A DNA stretch of 64,000 nt. Source: JANXQE01 sp035651635 (GTDB lineage: Bacteria > Verrucomicrobiota > Verrucomicrobiia > Limisphaerales > UBA8199). The position numbers and the translations under genes are program-made. The stretch spans positions 1-64,000 of the forward strand of contig DASRFK010000085.1 of the NCBI GenBank assembly GCA_035651635.1, read 5' to 3'. This document shows, one piece after another, positions 43,154 to 52,360 of this stretch. Each line of letters begins with the position of its first letter. The stretch's first letter is position 1. The notes under the pieces were generated by a model. It was not told the origin of the DNA. It was given only the letters and a program-made list of their open reading frames with translations, and made no database searches.

Positions 43154-44308
43154 ATGACTATTAGCCGAAGCCAAAGCGGTGCCCTGCACGTGAAGAGAGC
43201 TTCAGCAAGCCGTGGTTGGTCGATAGGCAGCCATTTCCTGGCGCTCGCCGCCTGCGCGTTGGCTCTGAGCATGAGTGTTTCCGCGCTGGCGCCCATGGTT
43301 TCTCACGAGACACTCTGGACGCAGAGTGGGCTGGCGACAGCAGTTTTCGCCATAGTTTTAGGAGTCTGCCTCTGGTGCAGCAGCCGGCTGAGGCGGCCCG
43401 TGCAGGACCTTGGGCGGGCGGTGAGCGAGGTCCTTAAAGGCCGATTGGATGCCCGCGTGCCTTCGCGGGGCAGCGCGCGCGAGCTCTTGCAACTCTCTGA
43501 AGAGTTTAACCGAATGATGGAAAGGCTTCAGCAAGCCGAGGCCGAACTGCAGAATGAGAAGGCCAAGCTTGAAGATCGCGTGGCGCGCCGCACTGCTGAA
43601 TTAGCCGCTGCAAACCAGGCGCTGGAGTCCTTCGCCGACTCGGTCTCTCACGACTTGCGGGCTCCTGTGCGTCTGGTCAGCGCTTTCAGCGAGTTACTGG
43701 AACGGGAATCCAGCCGGCTTTCCGGCGAAGGTCAAAAACATTTACAAAGTATTCGTGGCGAAACACGCCGCATGAATGAAATGATCGATGCGATGCTGGA
43801 AATGTCACGGCTGGCTGGCAAACCACTGGTCAAAGCCCCGGTGAATTTAAGCGCAATGGCCGAGGACATCGCGGCCTCACTCCAGCAGAGTTCGCCGCAG
43901 CGCCAGGCCGACCTAATCATCCAGCCAGGGTTGGAAACCTCCGGCGACGAGCGGCTTCTGCGGTCAGTGCTGCAGAACCTGTTGGGCAACGCCTGGAAAT
44001 TTACGCGCCATCAGCCGCGAGCTCACATAGTGTTTGGTGCGGCGGAGCGCGACGGCGAGCGCGTCTTTTTCGTGCGCGATAACGGCGCTGGCTTTGACAT
44101 GGCTGGCGCCGCTCAGCTCTTCACCGCCTTTCGCCGGCTTCACACTTCGGCCGAATTCGAAGGAGTTGGGATGGGTCTGGCCACGGTGCGACGGATCCTC
44201 GAACGGCACGGCGGCAAGGTTTGGGCCGAAGGTCAGCCTGGCAACGGCGCCACGTTTTACTTCACGCTTTCGAATCCATCATCCACAAAGACCGCGCCGG
44301 CACCATAA
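43154..44308 (+). CDS. Membrane-bound HAMP sensor histidine kinase
   Basis: 384 aa from the ATG at 43154 (a TTG at 43148 is in frame). Two membrane helices (about 20-45 and 65-83) enclose a very short periplasmic loop. They are followed by HAMP (85-130; RLRRPVQDLGRAVSEVLKGR), a coiled coil, HisKA with His in FADSVSHDLRAPVRLVSAFS, and HATPase (NLLGNAWKFTRHQP, DNGAGFDMAGAAQLFTAFRR, GVGMGLATVRRILERHGG). The small outer loop suggests membrane-state or intracellular sensing. No regulator gene is adjacent; partners may be the orphan receivers at 33931 and 39651. Confidence 0.9.
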   Translation: MTISRSQSGALHVKRASASRGWSIGSHFLALAACALALSMSVSALAPMVSHETLWTQSGLATAVFAIVLGVCLWCSSRLRRPVQDLGRAVSEVLKGRLDARVPSRGSARELLQLSEEFNRMMERLQQAEAELQNEKAKLEDRVARRTAELAAANQALESFADSVSHDLRAPVRLVSAFSELLERESSRLSGEGQKHLQSIRGETRRMNEMIDAMLEMSRLAGKPLVKAPVNLSAMAEDIAASLQQSSPQRQADLIIQPGLETSGDERLLRSVLQNLLGNAWKFTRHQPRAHIVFGAAERDGERVFFVRDNGAGFDMAGAAQLFTAFRRLHTSAEFEGVGMGLATVRRILERHGGKVWAEGQPGNGATFYFTLSNPSSTKTAPAP

Positions 44309-44419
44309 TCCGGTGTTCCCCGGGCAAATGCTTGCCTGAAGACCGTGAGGCTTCCTCTTGGATTTGAGGATAGAACTCCGGTTCATTGGGTTTGCCGAGC
44401 TAAAGGATCCCGGCTCGAA

Positions 44420-44464
44420 CTGGACTAAGGTCCAGCCGAATTCGTGTCCCTCGTGTGCTAGTCT
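44420..44464 (+). promoter_or_regulatory. Palindromic box site 5 with -10, upstream of the PRC-barrel gene
   Basis: CTGGACTAAGGTCCAG at 44420-44435, CCGAATTC, then TAGTCT at 44459-44464, 23 bp after the palindrome. Its downstream part is nearly the same as that of site 4. The PRC-barrel gene begins 73 bp after the -10, preceded by GAAGGAGGAG-like purines. Confidence 0.65.
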
Positions 44465-44536
44465 AAACCGCTAGAAGGAGGAGCTAGCCGATGGCTGCTG
44501 CTCCAATGGAGATCAAAACTGAACCAAGGAAACGCA

Positions 44537-45103
44537 ATGAAATCAAAAAGACTCGAACAAATGGCGGTATATGTTGCAGCAGCGCTTTGCGCGCAGGTGT
44601 TAATAGCGGCTGATCAAACTGACCAGACGCAGAGCCAACAGCCCGGTCAAACGAGGGACAGCGCCTCGCAAACGACGGGGGCCCCTGGTGATATCCGCGT
44701 CAGCAAGTTGAAAGGAGCGGATGTTAAGTCGAAGAGCGGCGAAGATCTAGGAAAGCTGGAGGACCTGGTATTGGATCGTCGCACCGGCCAGATAGCCTTC
44801 GCGATCATCGGCAAAGGCCGGCTGCTTGGCTTGGGCGAAAAGCCTCACGTCGTTCCCTGGCAGGAAGCAACCATTGATTCTGAAAAACAGGTGACCCTCA
44901 ACATTGATAAACAGAAGATGCAATCGGGGCCCACGGTCAGCTCGGATTACTCAGAACTTAACAATCCAGACGCTGTCCTTGTGATCTATAAGTTCTACGA
45001 GGTCCAGCCTGCCGGCGGTCCTGGCACGACCCCGGGAGGGACCCAAGAAGGCTCCGGCACAAGCAAGTCCGGCCAGCCAAACTCGGGCAGCTCGAACCCT
45101 TAA
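44537..45103 (+). CDS. Exported PRC-barrel domain protein
   Basis: 188 aa. Residues 1-25 resemble a signal peptide (MAVYVAAALCAQVLIAADQT). A Gln/Thr-rich spacer leads to a PRC-barrel (about 52-125; IRVSKLKGADVKSKSGEDLG, KLEDLVLDRRTGQIAFAIIG) and a Gly/Ser/Pro-rich tail. PRC-barrels occur in RimM, photosynthetic reaction-centre H subunits and many small stress proteins; exported versions have unknown binding partners. The gene is the first of a three-gene run (PRC, DUF4404-like, coiled-coil protein) behind box site 5. Confidence 0.85.
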   Translation: MKSKRLEQMAVYVAAALCAQVLIAADQTDQTQSQQPGQTRDSASQTTGAPGDIRVSKLKGADVKSKSGEDLGKLEDLVLDRRTGQIAFAIIGKGRLLGLGEKPHVVPWQEATIDSEKQVTLNIDKQKMQSGPTVSSDYSELNNPDAVLVIYKFYEVQPAGGPGTTPGGTQEGSGTSKSGQPNSGSSNP

Positions 45104-45106
45104 CCA

Positions 45107-45436
45107 GTGCGCTCTGAGACCACCAGGGAGCCCGAGGCTGGGCAGGGCGCCGAAGCGACTCAGGGCGAGCGCCGGCGCCAACTGCAGCAGCTACTCGGCG
45201 GGCTGAAGCGCGAGCTTGCCGAACTGTCCAAGACCCATGAGGAGGAGGCCCAAAGCATCGCTGGGTTTGCCGACCTGGCAGCCCACGAGGCTTGTCGAAA
45301 AGATCAAGACCCTCGCCTGCTTAAGCTCGCCCTCGATGGTTTGGAAACTTCAATCGAGCAATTCGAGGCCTCTCACCCCCGGCTCGTCCAAATCGTTGGT
45401 GCCATCGCCCACACGCTTGCGAGCCTGGGGATCTGA
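45107..45436 (+). CDS. DUF4404-like small helical protein
   Basis: 109 aa starting at GTG, 3 bp after the PRC-barrel stop. Helical segments (RRRQLQQLLGGLKRELAELS, LLKLALDGLETSIEQFEASH) end in the family-like motif FEASHPRLVQIVGAIAHTLA-SLGI. DUF4404 proteins are about 85-110 aa, cytoplasmic and of unknown function; the HP-L, LxxMGI-type ending is their best marker. The very short spacing implies translation coupled to the PRC gene. Confidence 0.75.
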   Translation: MRSETTREPEAGQGAEATQGERRRQLQQLLGGLKRELAELSKTHEEEAQSIAGFADLAAHEACRKDQDPRLLKLALDGLETSIEQFEASHPRLVQIVGAIAHTLASLGI

Positions 45437-45502
45437 CTTTAAGACCCAAGAAATGGTTGGCCCGCGGGCCCTGGGTATAATCCCGTGAATAAGGATGGGG
45501 CT

Positions 45503-46228
45503 ATGAAAAGATGGACTCTACTAATCGTGATCTTCATCGGTGTAATCTTGGCGCTGCCTTGCGCAAACGGGGCTCCAGAGCAGGATCCAGCACGCTCGGC
45601 TCTGGCATCCGGGTCAGAACCGGGAAACCTGAGCCACGACCAGCCAAAGGCGACCGAAGACCTACGACACAACACTTCCACCGAGTACGAAGGAAGCCGG
45701 GCACGGCTGCAACACGCCCGAGACGTCTTGCACCAGGCCACTGACGACGCCGTGCAAGGTCTACAGCAACAGCTCAAGAAAGCACAAAACCAACTCGACG
45801 CGCTGGCTGCGCGGCTGGAGGAAGCGGCTCGTTCGGCTCCTGATAAAACCGCCACCGCCGCTCGCCAGGCCGAGGAGAGTATTGGCTTGCGGGCGCGCCG
45901 GATCGAAGCGCGAGCCCTGCTTCTGCACGCGAAGGCCAAGGCGACTCTGGCCGTACGCGCGGCCTCCAAATATGATTTTCCACGCGCCGAGCAACGGCTC
46001 GCCGAGGCCACCGAACTCCTTCGCCGGGCGCGCGCCACTTTATATGACGATCACGCCTACGACGATCAAATGGACGACATGGAGGCGGCGCTTCATCAAG
46101 CCGGCGCTGCCGTCAAGGAGAAGGCCAAGGACGCTCTGACGACAATCCAGAAGGTGGTGTCAGAGAGCGACCGGATCGTCGGCAGTCTTGAATCCAGCGA
46201 AGCAAAAGCCGTCATCCGAGGGGTGTGA
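45503..46228 (+). CDS. Exported coiled-coil protein
   Basis: 241 aa from the ATG at 45503, which opens a signal peptide (MKRWTLLIVIFIGVILALPC, cleavage near ANGA); a GTG at 45485 is in frame. The mature part is almost entirely helical with long Ala/Leu/Glu/Arg heptads (LQQQLKKAQNQLDALAARLE, ARRIEARALLLHAKAKATLA). It contains DDHAYDDQMDDMEAALHQAG, an acidic patch. There is no enzyme motif. It probably acts in the periplasm. It is third in the run behind box site 5, with a 66-bp gap. Confidence 0.7.
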   Translation: MKRWTLLIVIFIGVILALPCANGAPEQDPARSALASGSEPGNLSHDQPKATEDLRHNTSTEYEGSRARLQHARDVLHQATDDAVQGLQQQLKKAQNQLDALAARLEEAARSAPDKTATAARQAEESIGLRARRIEARALLLHAKAKATLAVRAASKYDFPRAEQRLAEATELLRRARATLYDDHAYDDQMDDMEAALHQAGAAVKEKAKDALTTIQKVVSESDRIVGSLESSEAKAVIRGV

Positions 46229-46264
46229 TGTTGTGGGCAAACGAGGTGGGCCTTAGGGCTTAGG

Positions 46265-47059
46265 TCATTTGATCTTGACCCTGGAAAGAGCCAGCTTTGG
46301 CTTGGGCCACTGTAATTTGAGCTTCTCCAGGGCGCGGACGACGCTCCGCGCGATGACGTAGTTCCGAAACCATTTATGATTGGCGGGCACCACGTTCCAT
46401 GGCGCCCAAACAGGGCCGCACCGGTTGATGGCGTCTTCGTAAGCTTCCTGGAATTCGTCCCAGTGTGCGCGCATTTTGAGATCGTTCAGATCCAACTTCC
46501 AGTTCTTGGACGGATCACGAATTCGGGCTTCCAGGCGCTTCTTCTGCTCCTCCTTGCCGATGTGAAGGAAGAATTTTAGCAAGATGATATTGTTCTCCGT
46601 AAGCGACTTTTCGAACGCGTTAATCTGGTCATAGCGCGCAGTCCAGACTTCGCGTGGCTCAAGTTCCAGCACGCGCACGACCAGGACATCTTCGTAATGA
46701 GAACGGTTAAAAACGCCAATCATTCCCCGGCGCGGTTCGGCTTTGTGAATCCGCCACAGAAAATCATGGGCTCGTTCCTCGGCGGTCGGGACTTTGAAAT
46801 AGGTTACTTGAACGCCGGCCGGGTTCAAATGCTGCAACACCGCTCGGGTGGCCCCATCCTTGCCGCTGGTGTCCATTCCCTGCAAAACCAGCAGCACGGC
46901 GTTGGTACTGTTCGCAAAAAGGCGTTGCTGCAACTGGCTGATGCGCAGGCAAAGCTTGTCGGTTTTCTGTCGCGTTTTCTCTTTGTCCAAACCCTCGTGG
47001 TAATCGGGATCGAAGTCTCGCAACTGGATTTTGGAAGTTATCCTGATGGGTTGCGCCAT
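46265..47059 (-). CDS. Polyphosphate:nucleotide phosphotransferase, PPK2 family
   Basis: 264 aa. Walker A is LVLQGMDTSGKDGATRAVLQ, the lid region LNPAGVQVTYFKVPTAEERA, and Walker B GMIGVFNRSHYEDVLVVRVL. The C-terminal RIRDPSKNWKLDLNDLKMRA and NHKWFRNYVIARSVVRALEK blocks fit the TIGR03709-type branch (class-III-like), whose members transfer phosphate from polyphosphate to AMP or ADP. It could regenerate ATP from stored polyphosphate when respiration stops, in line with its place in a stress island. It is monocistronic on the minus strand. Confidence 0.93.
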   Translation of the reverse strand: MAQPIRITSKIQLRDFDPDYHEGLDKEKTRQKTDKLCLRISQLQQRLFANSTNAVLLVLQGMDTSGKDGATRAVLQHLNPAGVQVTYFKVPTAEERAHDFLWRIHKAEPRRGMIGVFNRSHYEDVLVVRVLELEPREVWTARYDQINAFEKSLTENNIILLKFFLHIGKEEQKKRLEARIRDPSKNWKLDLNDLKMRAHWDEFQEAYEDAINRCGPVWAPWNVVPANHKWFRNYVIARSVVRALEKLKLQWPKPKLALSRVKIK

Positions 47060-47142
47060 GGGTCTAGTTTGTGCTCCCCGGATGGGCTGGTGTGATGTTT
47101 TTCATGTGCCAACTCCGCGATGCGAACCGTCTCTGATGGAGC

Positions 47143-48153
47143 CTATGCCGCTTTCTTTCGCTGAGATTCGTCAGGCGCGTTCTGGGCCGTTGGTTCTGGC
47201 ATCAGATCTTGAAGACGTTGTGGTTCTTCTCCCAGCCACGCTGGATTCTGCGCTGTGCTATCGAAGATCGAGGAGGTCTTGAAAGGTTCAAATTCGCCCC
47301 GGGCCGCTGCTCGCGCCGTCTTGGCCAGCAGGGCGTTGACCTGGGCATAGGTCATCGGTTCATAGGTGCGCGCGGCCTCGATGGCCTGGTCTAAAATATC
47401 CATTCGGTCGATGCCCGTGATGACTACCGAAGTTGGCAAGTTCAGTGCGTAATGAAGACATTCGATGGGCGTGACAGCATTGGATCTCAGGATGATGCCG
47501 TTGGCCATCGGTTTCATTCCCAGCACGCCGATCTGCTCTCGGATCAAATCAGGCAAGACGAGCCGCTGAAAACTTCGGTAGTGAGCGTCCATGACGTTGA
47601 GCGGCATTTGAACTGTTGCAAAACGAAAGCCATGCTCCTGCGCCACCTCGAGCATGTGCAGGTGGATCTGTGGATCTTTGTGCCCGGTGAAGCCTATGTA
47701 ACGGATTTTGCCAGCCTGCTGCGCTTCGACCAGTGCTGCGTTGGCGCCTTCCTGCTCGAAGATGCGATGCGGATCTTCGAAACGGATAATCTCATGGTGC
47801 TGAACCAAATCAATGCAGTCTGTCTGCAGTCGCCGGAGGGATTCTTCCAACTGCCGGGAAGCTGCTTTTTTGGAACGTCCGTCAATTTTGGTCATCAGGA
47901 AGACCTTGCCCCGGTAACCCTCGCGCAACGCTTTGCCCATCCGCACTTCACTGAGGCCGTCATTGTAATCCCAGGCGTTGTCCATGAAGTTGATGCCGCG
48001 GTCGATGGCGCTGCGAAGGAGTCGCAAACTCAATTGCTCGTCCACGTGCTTTAGTCCCAGATGCCACCCTCCCACTCCAATAGCGGATACCCTCTGCCCG
48101 GTGCTGCCGAGAGTCCGGTAGATCATTTCCGAGTGTCTTGGTCGATCCCCCAT
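47143..48153 (-). CDS. Aldo/keto reductase
   Basis: 336 aa from the ATG at 48153, preceded by GGAGAG; an ATG at 48126 is also possible. The catalytic tetrad is recognisable: Asp in FMDNAWDYNDGLSE, Tyr in the same motif, Lys in FLMTKIDGRSKKA and His in IDLVQHHEIIRF. The TIM-barrel continues with IRYIGFTGHKDPQIHLHMLE and MKPMANGIILRSNAVTP. It reduces carbonyl compounds with NADPH; substrate unknown. It belongs to the branch sometimes carrying C-terminal Fe-S domains but lacks one. It reads away from the box-6 unit. Confidence 0.9.
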   Translation of the reverse strand: MGDRPRHSEMIYRTLGSTGQRVSAIGVGGWHLGLKHVDEQLSLRLLRSAIDRGINFMDNAWDYNDGLSEVRMGKALREGYRGKVFLMTKIDGRSKKAASRQLEESLRRLQTDCIDLVQHHEIIRFEDPHRIFEQEGANAALVEAQQAGKIRYIGFTGHKDPQIHLHMLEVAQEHGFRFATVQMPLNVMDAHYRSFQRLVLPDLIREQIGVLGMKPMANGIILRSNAVTPIECLHYALNLPTSVVITGIDRMDILDQAIEAARTYEPMTYAQVNALLAKTARAAARGEFEPFKTSSIFDSTAQNPAWLGEEPQRLQDLMPEPTAQNAPDESQRKKAA

Positions 48154-48276
48154 TTTGAAATTCTCTCCGTTACCTTTGAACTCTCCTTCCACAGCTTCTG
48201 TTCTGACCGTAATGCACACTTGGTCGAAATCAAGTGACGCAAGCAAGAAAAAGCTCCACGACAGGCCCTAATCGCA

Positions 48277-48320
48277 CTGGACCAAAGGCTAGTCGAATTC
48301 GCGGCCCAGGAGGGTAAAAT
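48277..48320 (+). promoter_or_regulatory. Palindromic box site 6 with -10, upstream of a lipoprotein gene
   Basis: CTGGACCAAAGGCTAG at 48277-48292 (left half intact, right half degenerate), then TCGAATTC, then TAAAAT at 48315-48320, 22 bp after the dyad. This -10 is the best match to TATAAT of the set. The lipoprotein ATG is 56 bp downstream. Confidence 0.6.
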
Positions 48321-48376
48321 GGACAGTTGGTACCATTGGAGGATCAGCAGCGGGAGGGCCCTTTGGAGAGAAAAAC

Positions 48377-49039
48377 ATGAATCTCATTTTCAGGCATCGG
48401 CAGGCTGCCGTTCCTTCCCTCGCTATCGTCATTCTGGCCCTTACAGGCTGCGTTAGTCATAACAGGGCGGGCCTCCAGCCAGCCATGACAGATGACGCAG
48501 CCGATCTGCGCACACTCGTCGCCGGCTCACTGAACTCTATTCAACCCACAACCCTTACGCTGGAGGCGCTGGGCAAGCCAACCGGGTCGTGCCTACGGGA
48601 GGGTTTCACTCAACTCGCAAGCGATGTCGATCGAATGCAGGTGGACTCGCTCAGATTCCGTGCGCACGCCCAGGCAATGCGGTCGCGAGGGGGCGCGTAC
48701 TTCGATGAGTGGCAACGGCACTCAGCCATGGCCATGGATCCAGCGGCAGCAAACTTGGCCCCGGATCGTCAACGATTGTTGCAGCAAAGCTTTGATGCCA
48801 TTCAACGGCAGTCCCAACAAGCGGGTGAAGCGTTGACAGCGTTCTTTTCGGACGTTCGAATATTACGCCGTGTCTTGGAAAACGCCCCCGGCGCAAGCGT
48901 CCCCGACTCGACAAAGGAATTAATAAGACAGGCCGAGGAGAAAGGCTGGCGGGCGCAAAGGGTTCTTGAAAGCATTGACCGCGAATTAGCCGCCGGGGGT
49001 GCAAGCCCGACACCGGCGAAAGGTCGGGTCCAACAATAG
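48377..49039 (+). CDS. Putative lipoprotein, DUF2959-like
   Basis: 220 aa. The N-terminus (AAVPSLAIVILALTGC) ends in a lipobox LTGC, so the mature protein should be lipid-anchored at Cys25. The rest is helical (LASDVDRMQVDSLRFRAHAQ, AMRSRGGAYFDEWQRHSAMA, QAGEALTAFFSDVRILRRVL) with the spacing of DUF2959 proteins, a family of about 210 aa and unknown function. It is first behind box site 6, and the next gene starts 1 bp after its stop. Confidence 0.75.
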   Translation: MNLIFRHRQAAVPSLAIVILALTGCVSHNRAGLQPAMTDDAADLRTLVAGSLNSIQPTTLTLEALGKPTGSCLREGFTQLASDVDRMQVDSLRFRAHAQAMRSRGGAYFDEWQRHSAMAMDPAAANLAPDRQRLLQQSFDAIQRQSQQAGEALTAFFSDVRILRRVLENAPGASVPDSTKELIRQAEEKGWRAQRVLESIDRELAAGGASPTPAKGRVQQ

Positions 49040-49040
49040 C

Positions 49041-49550
49041 ATGAGATCGCTCACGCCAAGATGTGTCCTGGTCATCGTGCCGCGTCTCTTAGCCAGCCTG
49101 ACGGCAGCGGCGATCCTCCGCGCGCAATCTCCCTTTGCGTACCCAGTGGTGCCTGAGGTTTCGCCGCCGACCACGCCAACCGCTCAACGTCACGCCTTAA
49201 GCGTTGTCCGGTCGGAGGTCAATTGGTTGCGCAACGCCTGCCGGACCGCTTCCAATTTCACCACAGGAAATTATGATCTAATCCTGCACCAATTTCAGAA
49301 GACACGGGAGGCGTACGCCGCGTTCAAAGCGACGCTCACCCCGGATCAATTGAACTCGGTGGCCAACGAACTTGCGGAGTTGGATGCCGGACTCGACCTC
49401 CTCCAAGAGGCCTTTGCTGAATATCAGACGGATGTGTCGGCTGGCCGCACGCGCAATGCCGCATTCCAAAGCATGTGCCACGTGCTGGATAAAGCGGCCG
49501 GCCTCTGGCTTGAGGAACTCAATAAACTCGCTAAAAGGCTGCGACTTTGA
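49041..49550 (+). CDS. Exported helical protein of unknown function
   Basis: 169 aa from the ATG at 49041, 1 bp after the lipoprotein stop. Residues 1-30 are a likely signal peptide (CVLVIVPRLLASLTAAAILR, cleavage near AQS). The mature part is helical (ALSVVRSEVNWLRNACRTAS, YDLILHQFQKTREAYAAFKA, ELAELDAGLDLLQEAFAEYQ). It resembles no family I can name. Tight coupling to the DUF2959-like lipoprotein suggests a shared envelope function. Confidence 0.65.
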   Translation: MRSLTPRCVLVIVPRLLASLTAAAILRAQSPFAYPVVPEVSPPTTPTAQRHALSVVRSEVNWLRNACRTASNFTTGNYDLILHQFQKTREAYAAFKATLTPDQLNSVANELAELDAGLDLLQEAFAEYQTDVSAGRTRNAAFQSMCHVLDKAAGLWLEELNKLAKRLRL

Positions 49551-49653
49551 CTCCGGAGAGACTACCCACGCTATCACGAGGCGGTCCACTGGTCCGCACT
49601 TCGGATCCAGTGCGAGTAAACCCCACCCGGTTCGTTCAGCGTGGTTGCACCGC

Positions 49654-52161
49654 TCACCTCTCACTATCAAGACAGCGCCTCAAAATCTCTAACAGTTCCT
49701 GCGGAGGGCAAGGCTTTTGGATGAAATGCTCCCCCGGTTGCAGCGCAAGTCCGCGTTTTACGATTTCTGCGCTATAACCACTGGTAAATATGACCTTCAG
49801 GCGCCCGGGGTTGTCCCCCTGCAATCGCCGCGCAAGTTGCTGGCCCGTCATTCCCCCCGGCATTACCAAATCCGTCAGCAAGAGGGCAACTTCTCCTTGG
49901 TGTTCCTGCCAGATTGCGATGGCCTCCTCGCCATTGCAGGCTTCTAAAGTGCGGTAACCATGCCGTTCGAGCGTTCTCTTGGTCAGGACGCGCACGGTGG
50001 GTTCATCTTCCACCAGGAGGATGGTTTCAGTACCTCCGATGGATTTGGGGCTTTTAGCGGCGCCTCCGGGTTGAGCCGAGGTCGCCTCGCTGAGGGGGAG
50101 GAGGATGTCGAATCTCGCACCGCCAGTGGGGTTGTTAGCAACCTCGATGAAACCTTGGTGCTGTTTCACAATTCCAAAGACCGTCGCCAAACCCAACCCC
50201 GTCCCCTTGCCCGACTCCTTAGTCGTGAAAAACGGCTCGAAGATATGCGGCAGCACCTGCGGGGGAATCCCTGTCCCGCTGTCACTCACACTCAAGCAGG
50301 CGTAGCGTCCAGGCCGAGTGTCAGGATGCAGGCGCACGAATTCCTCGTCCAATTCCCTCTCGGACGTCTCGATCAGCAATCGGCCGCCGCCTGGCATGGC
50401 ATCGCGAGCATTTACCGAGAGATTCATCACTACTTGATCGAGCATGCCCGCATCCGCCTGCGTCATAAGAGGCGTCGGATGCAGGTGGAGTTGCAATCGC
50501 ACGTCCTCGCCGATGATCCGTTGCAGCATCTTGGCCAGGCTCGTGACCACTTCATTTGCGTCCAGCAACCGGGGCTGCATCACCTGACGGCGGCTGAACA
50601 GAAGCAACTGTCGAGTCAGGTTGGCCGCTCGCTGGGAGTAGCTCCGGATTTGCTGTAGACCCTCACGCACATCCTCAGGCAGGTCCGTCGAAAGCAATGA
50701 AAGCTCAGACTGCATTATCATCGCGGTCAGAATATTGTTGAAATCATGAGCGACTCCACCAGCCAACTGTCCGATTGCCTCCATTTTCTGCGCCTGTCGG
50801 AACTGCTCCTCCAGGCACTTGCGTTCCGTGACATCCTGAGCCGTGCCGACGTAATGCGTGACTTTGCCTTCGGCGTTTCGCAGAGGAAATCCACGGTCCA
50901 GGATCCACCGAAGCGCTCCGTCTGGTCGAACGATCCGGTACTCATGTTCAAAGCGCTTTCCGTCTCTCCGTGAATCCAGCACGGCCAGCACCCGTTGGCG
51001 GTCGTCCTCATGTATAGCTTTGACGAAGGACCTTGGGTTCCGGCGCAGACTCTCGGTTGAGCATCCCCAAATTCGTTCGTACGCCGGGCTGACGTAAACC
51101 ATCGTTTCGACCGCTACATCTGACATCCAGAACGCCTCGTCGATGGTCTCCGTGATAAGTCGAAGGCGCTCTTCACTTGCCCGCAACGCCGCCTCGGATT
51201 CCTTTCGCTCCGTAATATCCTCGGCAACTCCGGCGACACGATAAAACTCGCCAGCGTCATTTCGAACGGGAAAGGATCGGGCCAGAATCCAGCGAACCGA
51301 GCCGTCAGGGCGCGAAATCCGATATTGCACTTCGGTTTCACGGCCTTGCTTCTTGGCCGCGATTGCCGCCATTAACTGATCGCGATCTTCAGGATGCGCC
51401 GCCTCGGCGAACGAAGCCGGTCGTTCGTAAAGTGTCGAACAAGGCCGACCCCATATCTGCTCGTAAGCCGGGCTGACATAAAGAACCTGCGTCATGTCCT
51501 TGTTGCACATCCAGAACACCTTATCAATGCGGTCCGCCATCTGCCGGAAACGTTCCTCGCTTTCCCCGAGTCGCTCCTCCGCCCGCTCGCGCTCGGTGAT
51601 GTCCTCGCCGATGCTTGCGGTGCCAATGACCTCGCTGGACACCGAGCGCAGCACCGAGTTGTTCCACCGAATCAAACGCCGTCCGCCTGCCTTTGTGAGT
51701 ATCTCGTTTTCATGGTGCCACGCGTCGGGCAGGTCTTTCAGGAGGTTTTCAAACACGTCTTTAAGATCGGCGATGTCGCTGGGAATAAACAAATCAAGCC
51801 AGCTCTGTCCAATAACCTCCTCGCGAGACCAGCCAGTGAGCGTTAATAAGTAATCGTTGCAGTAAGTGATGTGCCCTCGGACATCCAGCATCAAAGATAT
51901 CAGCTTGATCCGGCTCATCATGTCGCGAAAGAGTCTCTCGCTCTCACGCAGTGCAGCCTCTGCCCGCTGCCGCTCCGCAATCTCCGTCCGCAATGCCTCG
52001 CTCACACTTCCCCGTCCCTCGCTCTCCGACTCCGGTCGCGAGGCCCCGCGAACGCAACTCTGTCCATCACAGCAAAGGGTGGTATCTCCGGTCGGGCTCC
52101 CCGGCGAACCCGCAAATTTGCTGGCGTCCTGGTCGAGGCGTATAATGTCGCTATCTTTCAT
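49654..52161 (-). CDS. Hybrid sensor kinase: three PAS, kinase, receiver
   Basis: 835 aa from the ATG at 52161. A polar leader (1-65) precedes PAS1 (about 70-195; SLMLDVRGHITYCNDYLLTL), PAS2 (200-325; VFWMCNKDMTQVLYVSPAYE) and PAS3 (330-450; AFWMSDVAVETMVYVSPAYE). Next come HisKA with His in LAGGVAHDFNNILTAMIMQS, HATPase (VMNLSVNARDAM, DSGTGIPPQVLPHIFEPFFT, GTGLGLATVFGIVKQHQG) and a C-terminal receiver (LLLTDLVMPGGMTGQQLARR). It is soluble. PAS2 and PAS3 resemble PAS3 of the hybrid at 30672, which suggests exchange between the two. No box lies upstream on its strand. Confidence 0.92.
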   Translation of the reverse strand: MKDSDIIRLDQDASKFAGSPGSPTGDTTLCCDGQSCVRGASRPESESEGRGSVSEALRTEIAERQRAEAALRESERLFRDMMSRIKLISLMLDVRGHITYCNDYLLTLTGWSREEVIGQSWLDLFIPSDIADLKDVFENLLKDLPDAWHHENEILTKAGGRRLIRWNNSVLRSVSSEVIGTASIGEDITERERAEERLGESEERFRQMADRIDKVFWMCNKDMTQVLYVSPAYEQIWGRPCSTLYERPASFAEAAHPEDRDQLMAAIAAKKQGRETEVQYRISRPDGSVRWILARSFPVRNDAGEFYRVAGVAEDITERKESEAALRASEERLRLITETIDEAFWMSDVAVETMVYVSPAYERIWGCSTESLRRNPRSFVKAIHEDDRQRVLAVLDSRRDGKRFEHEYRIVRPDGALRWILDRGFPLRNAEGKVTHYVGTAQDVTERKCLEEQFRQAQKMEAIGQLAGGVAHDFNNILTAMIMQSELSLLSTDLPEDVREGLQQIRSYSQRAANLTRQLLLFSRRQVMQPRLLDANEVVTSLAKMLQRIIGEDVRLQLHLHPTPLMTQADAGMLDQVVMNLSVNARDAMPGGGRLLIETSERELDEEFVRLHPDTRPGRYACLSVSDSGTGIPPQVLPHIFEPFFTTKESGKGTGLGLATVFGIVKQHQGFIEVANNPTGGARFDILLPLSEATSAQPGGAAKSPKSIGGTETILLVEDEPTVRVLTKRTLERHGYRTLEACNGEEAIAIWQEHQGEVALLLTDLVMPGGMTGQQLARRLQGDNPGRLKVIFTSGYSAEIVKRGLALQPGEHFIQKPCPPQELLEILRRCLDSER

Positions 52162-52360
52162 GGCGTGTATCAAAGTCCAGAGCGCGTCCGCCCCAATCGG
52201 CCATTCGCAACGGCCATTTGCTTGTCAGTAGCAATAAACCAGCCCTTGGGGTCTTCGCTCACCAGAAGTTGCCATTTATTGCGCAAGAATTGACCAGCTA
52301 TTTGGCAATGGCTCGTGGTGCCGGTGGGCCGACACATCCACACTCTGCCGGCTCTCCTTA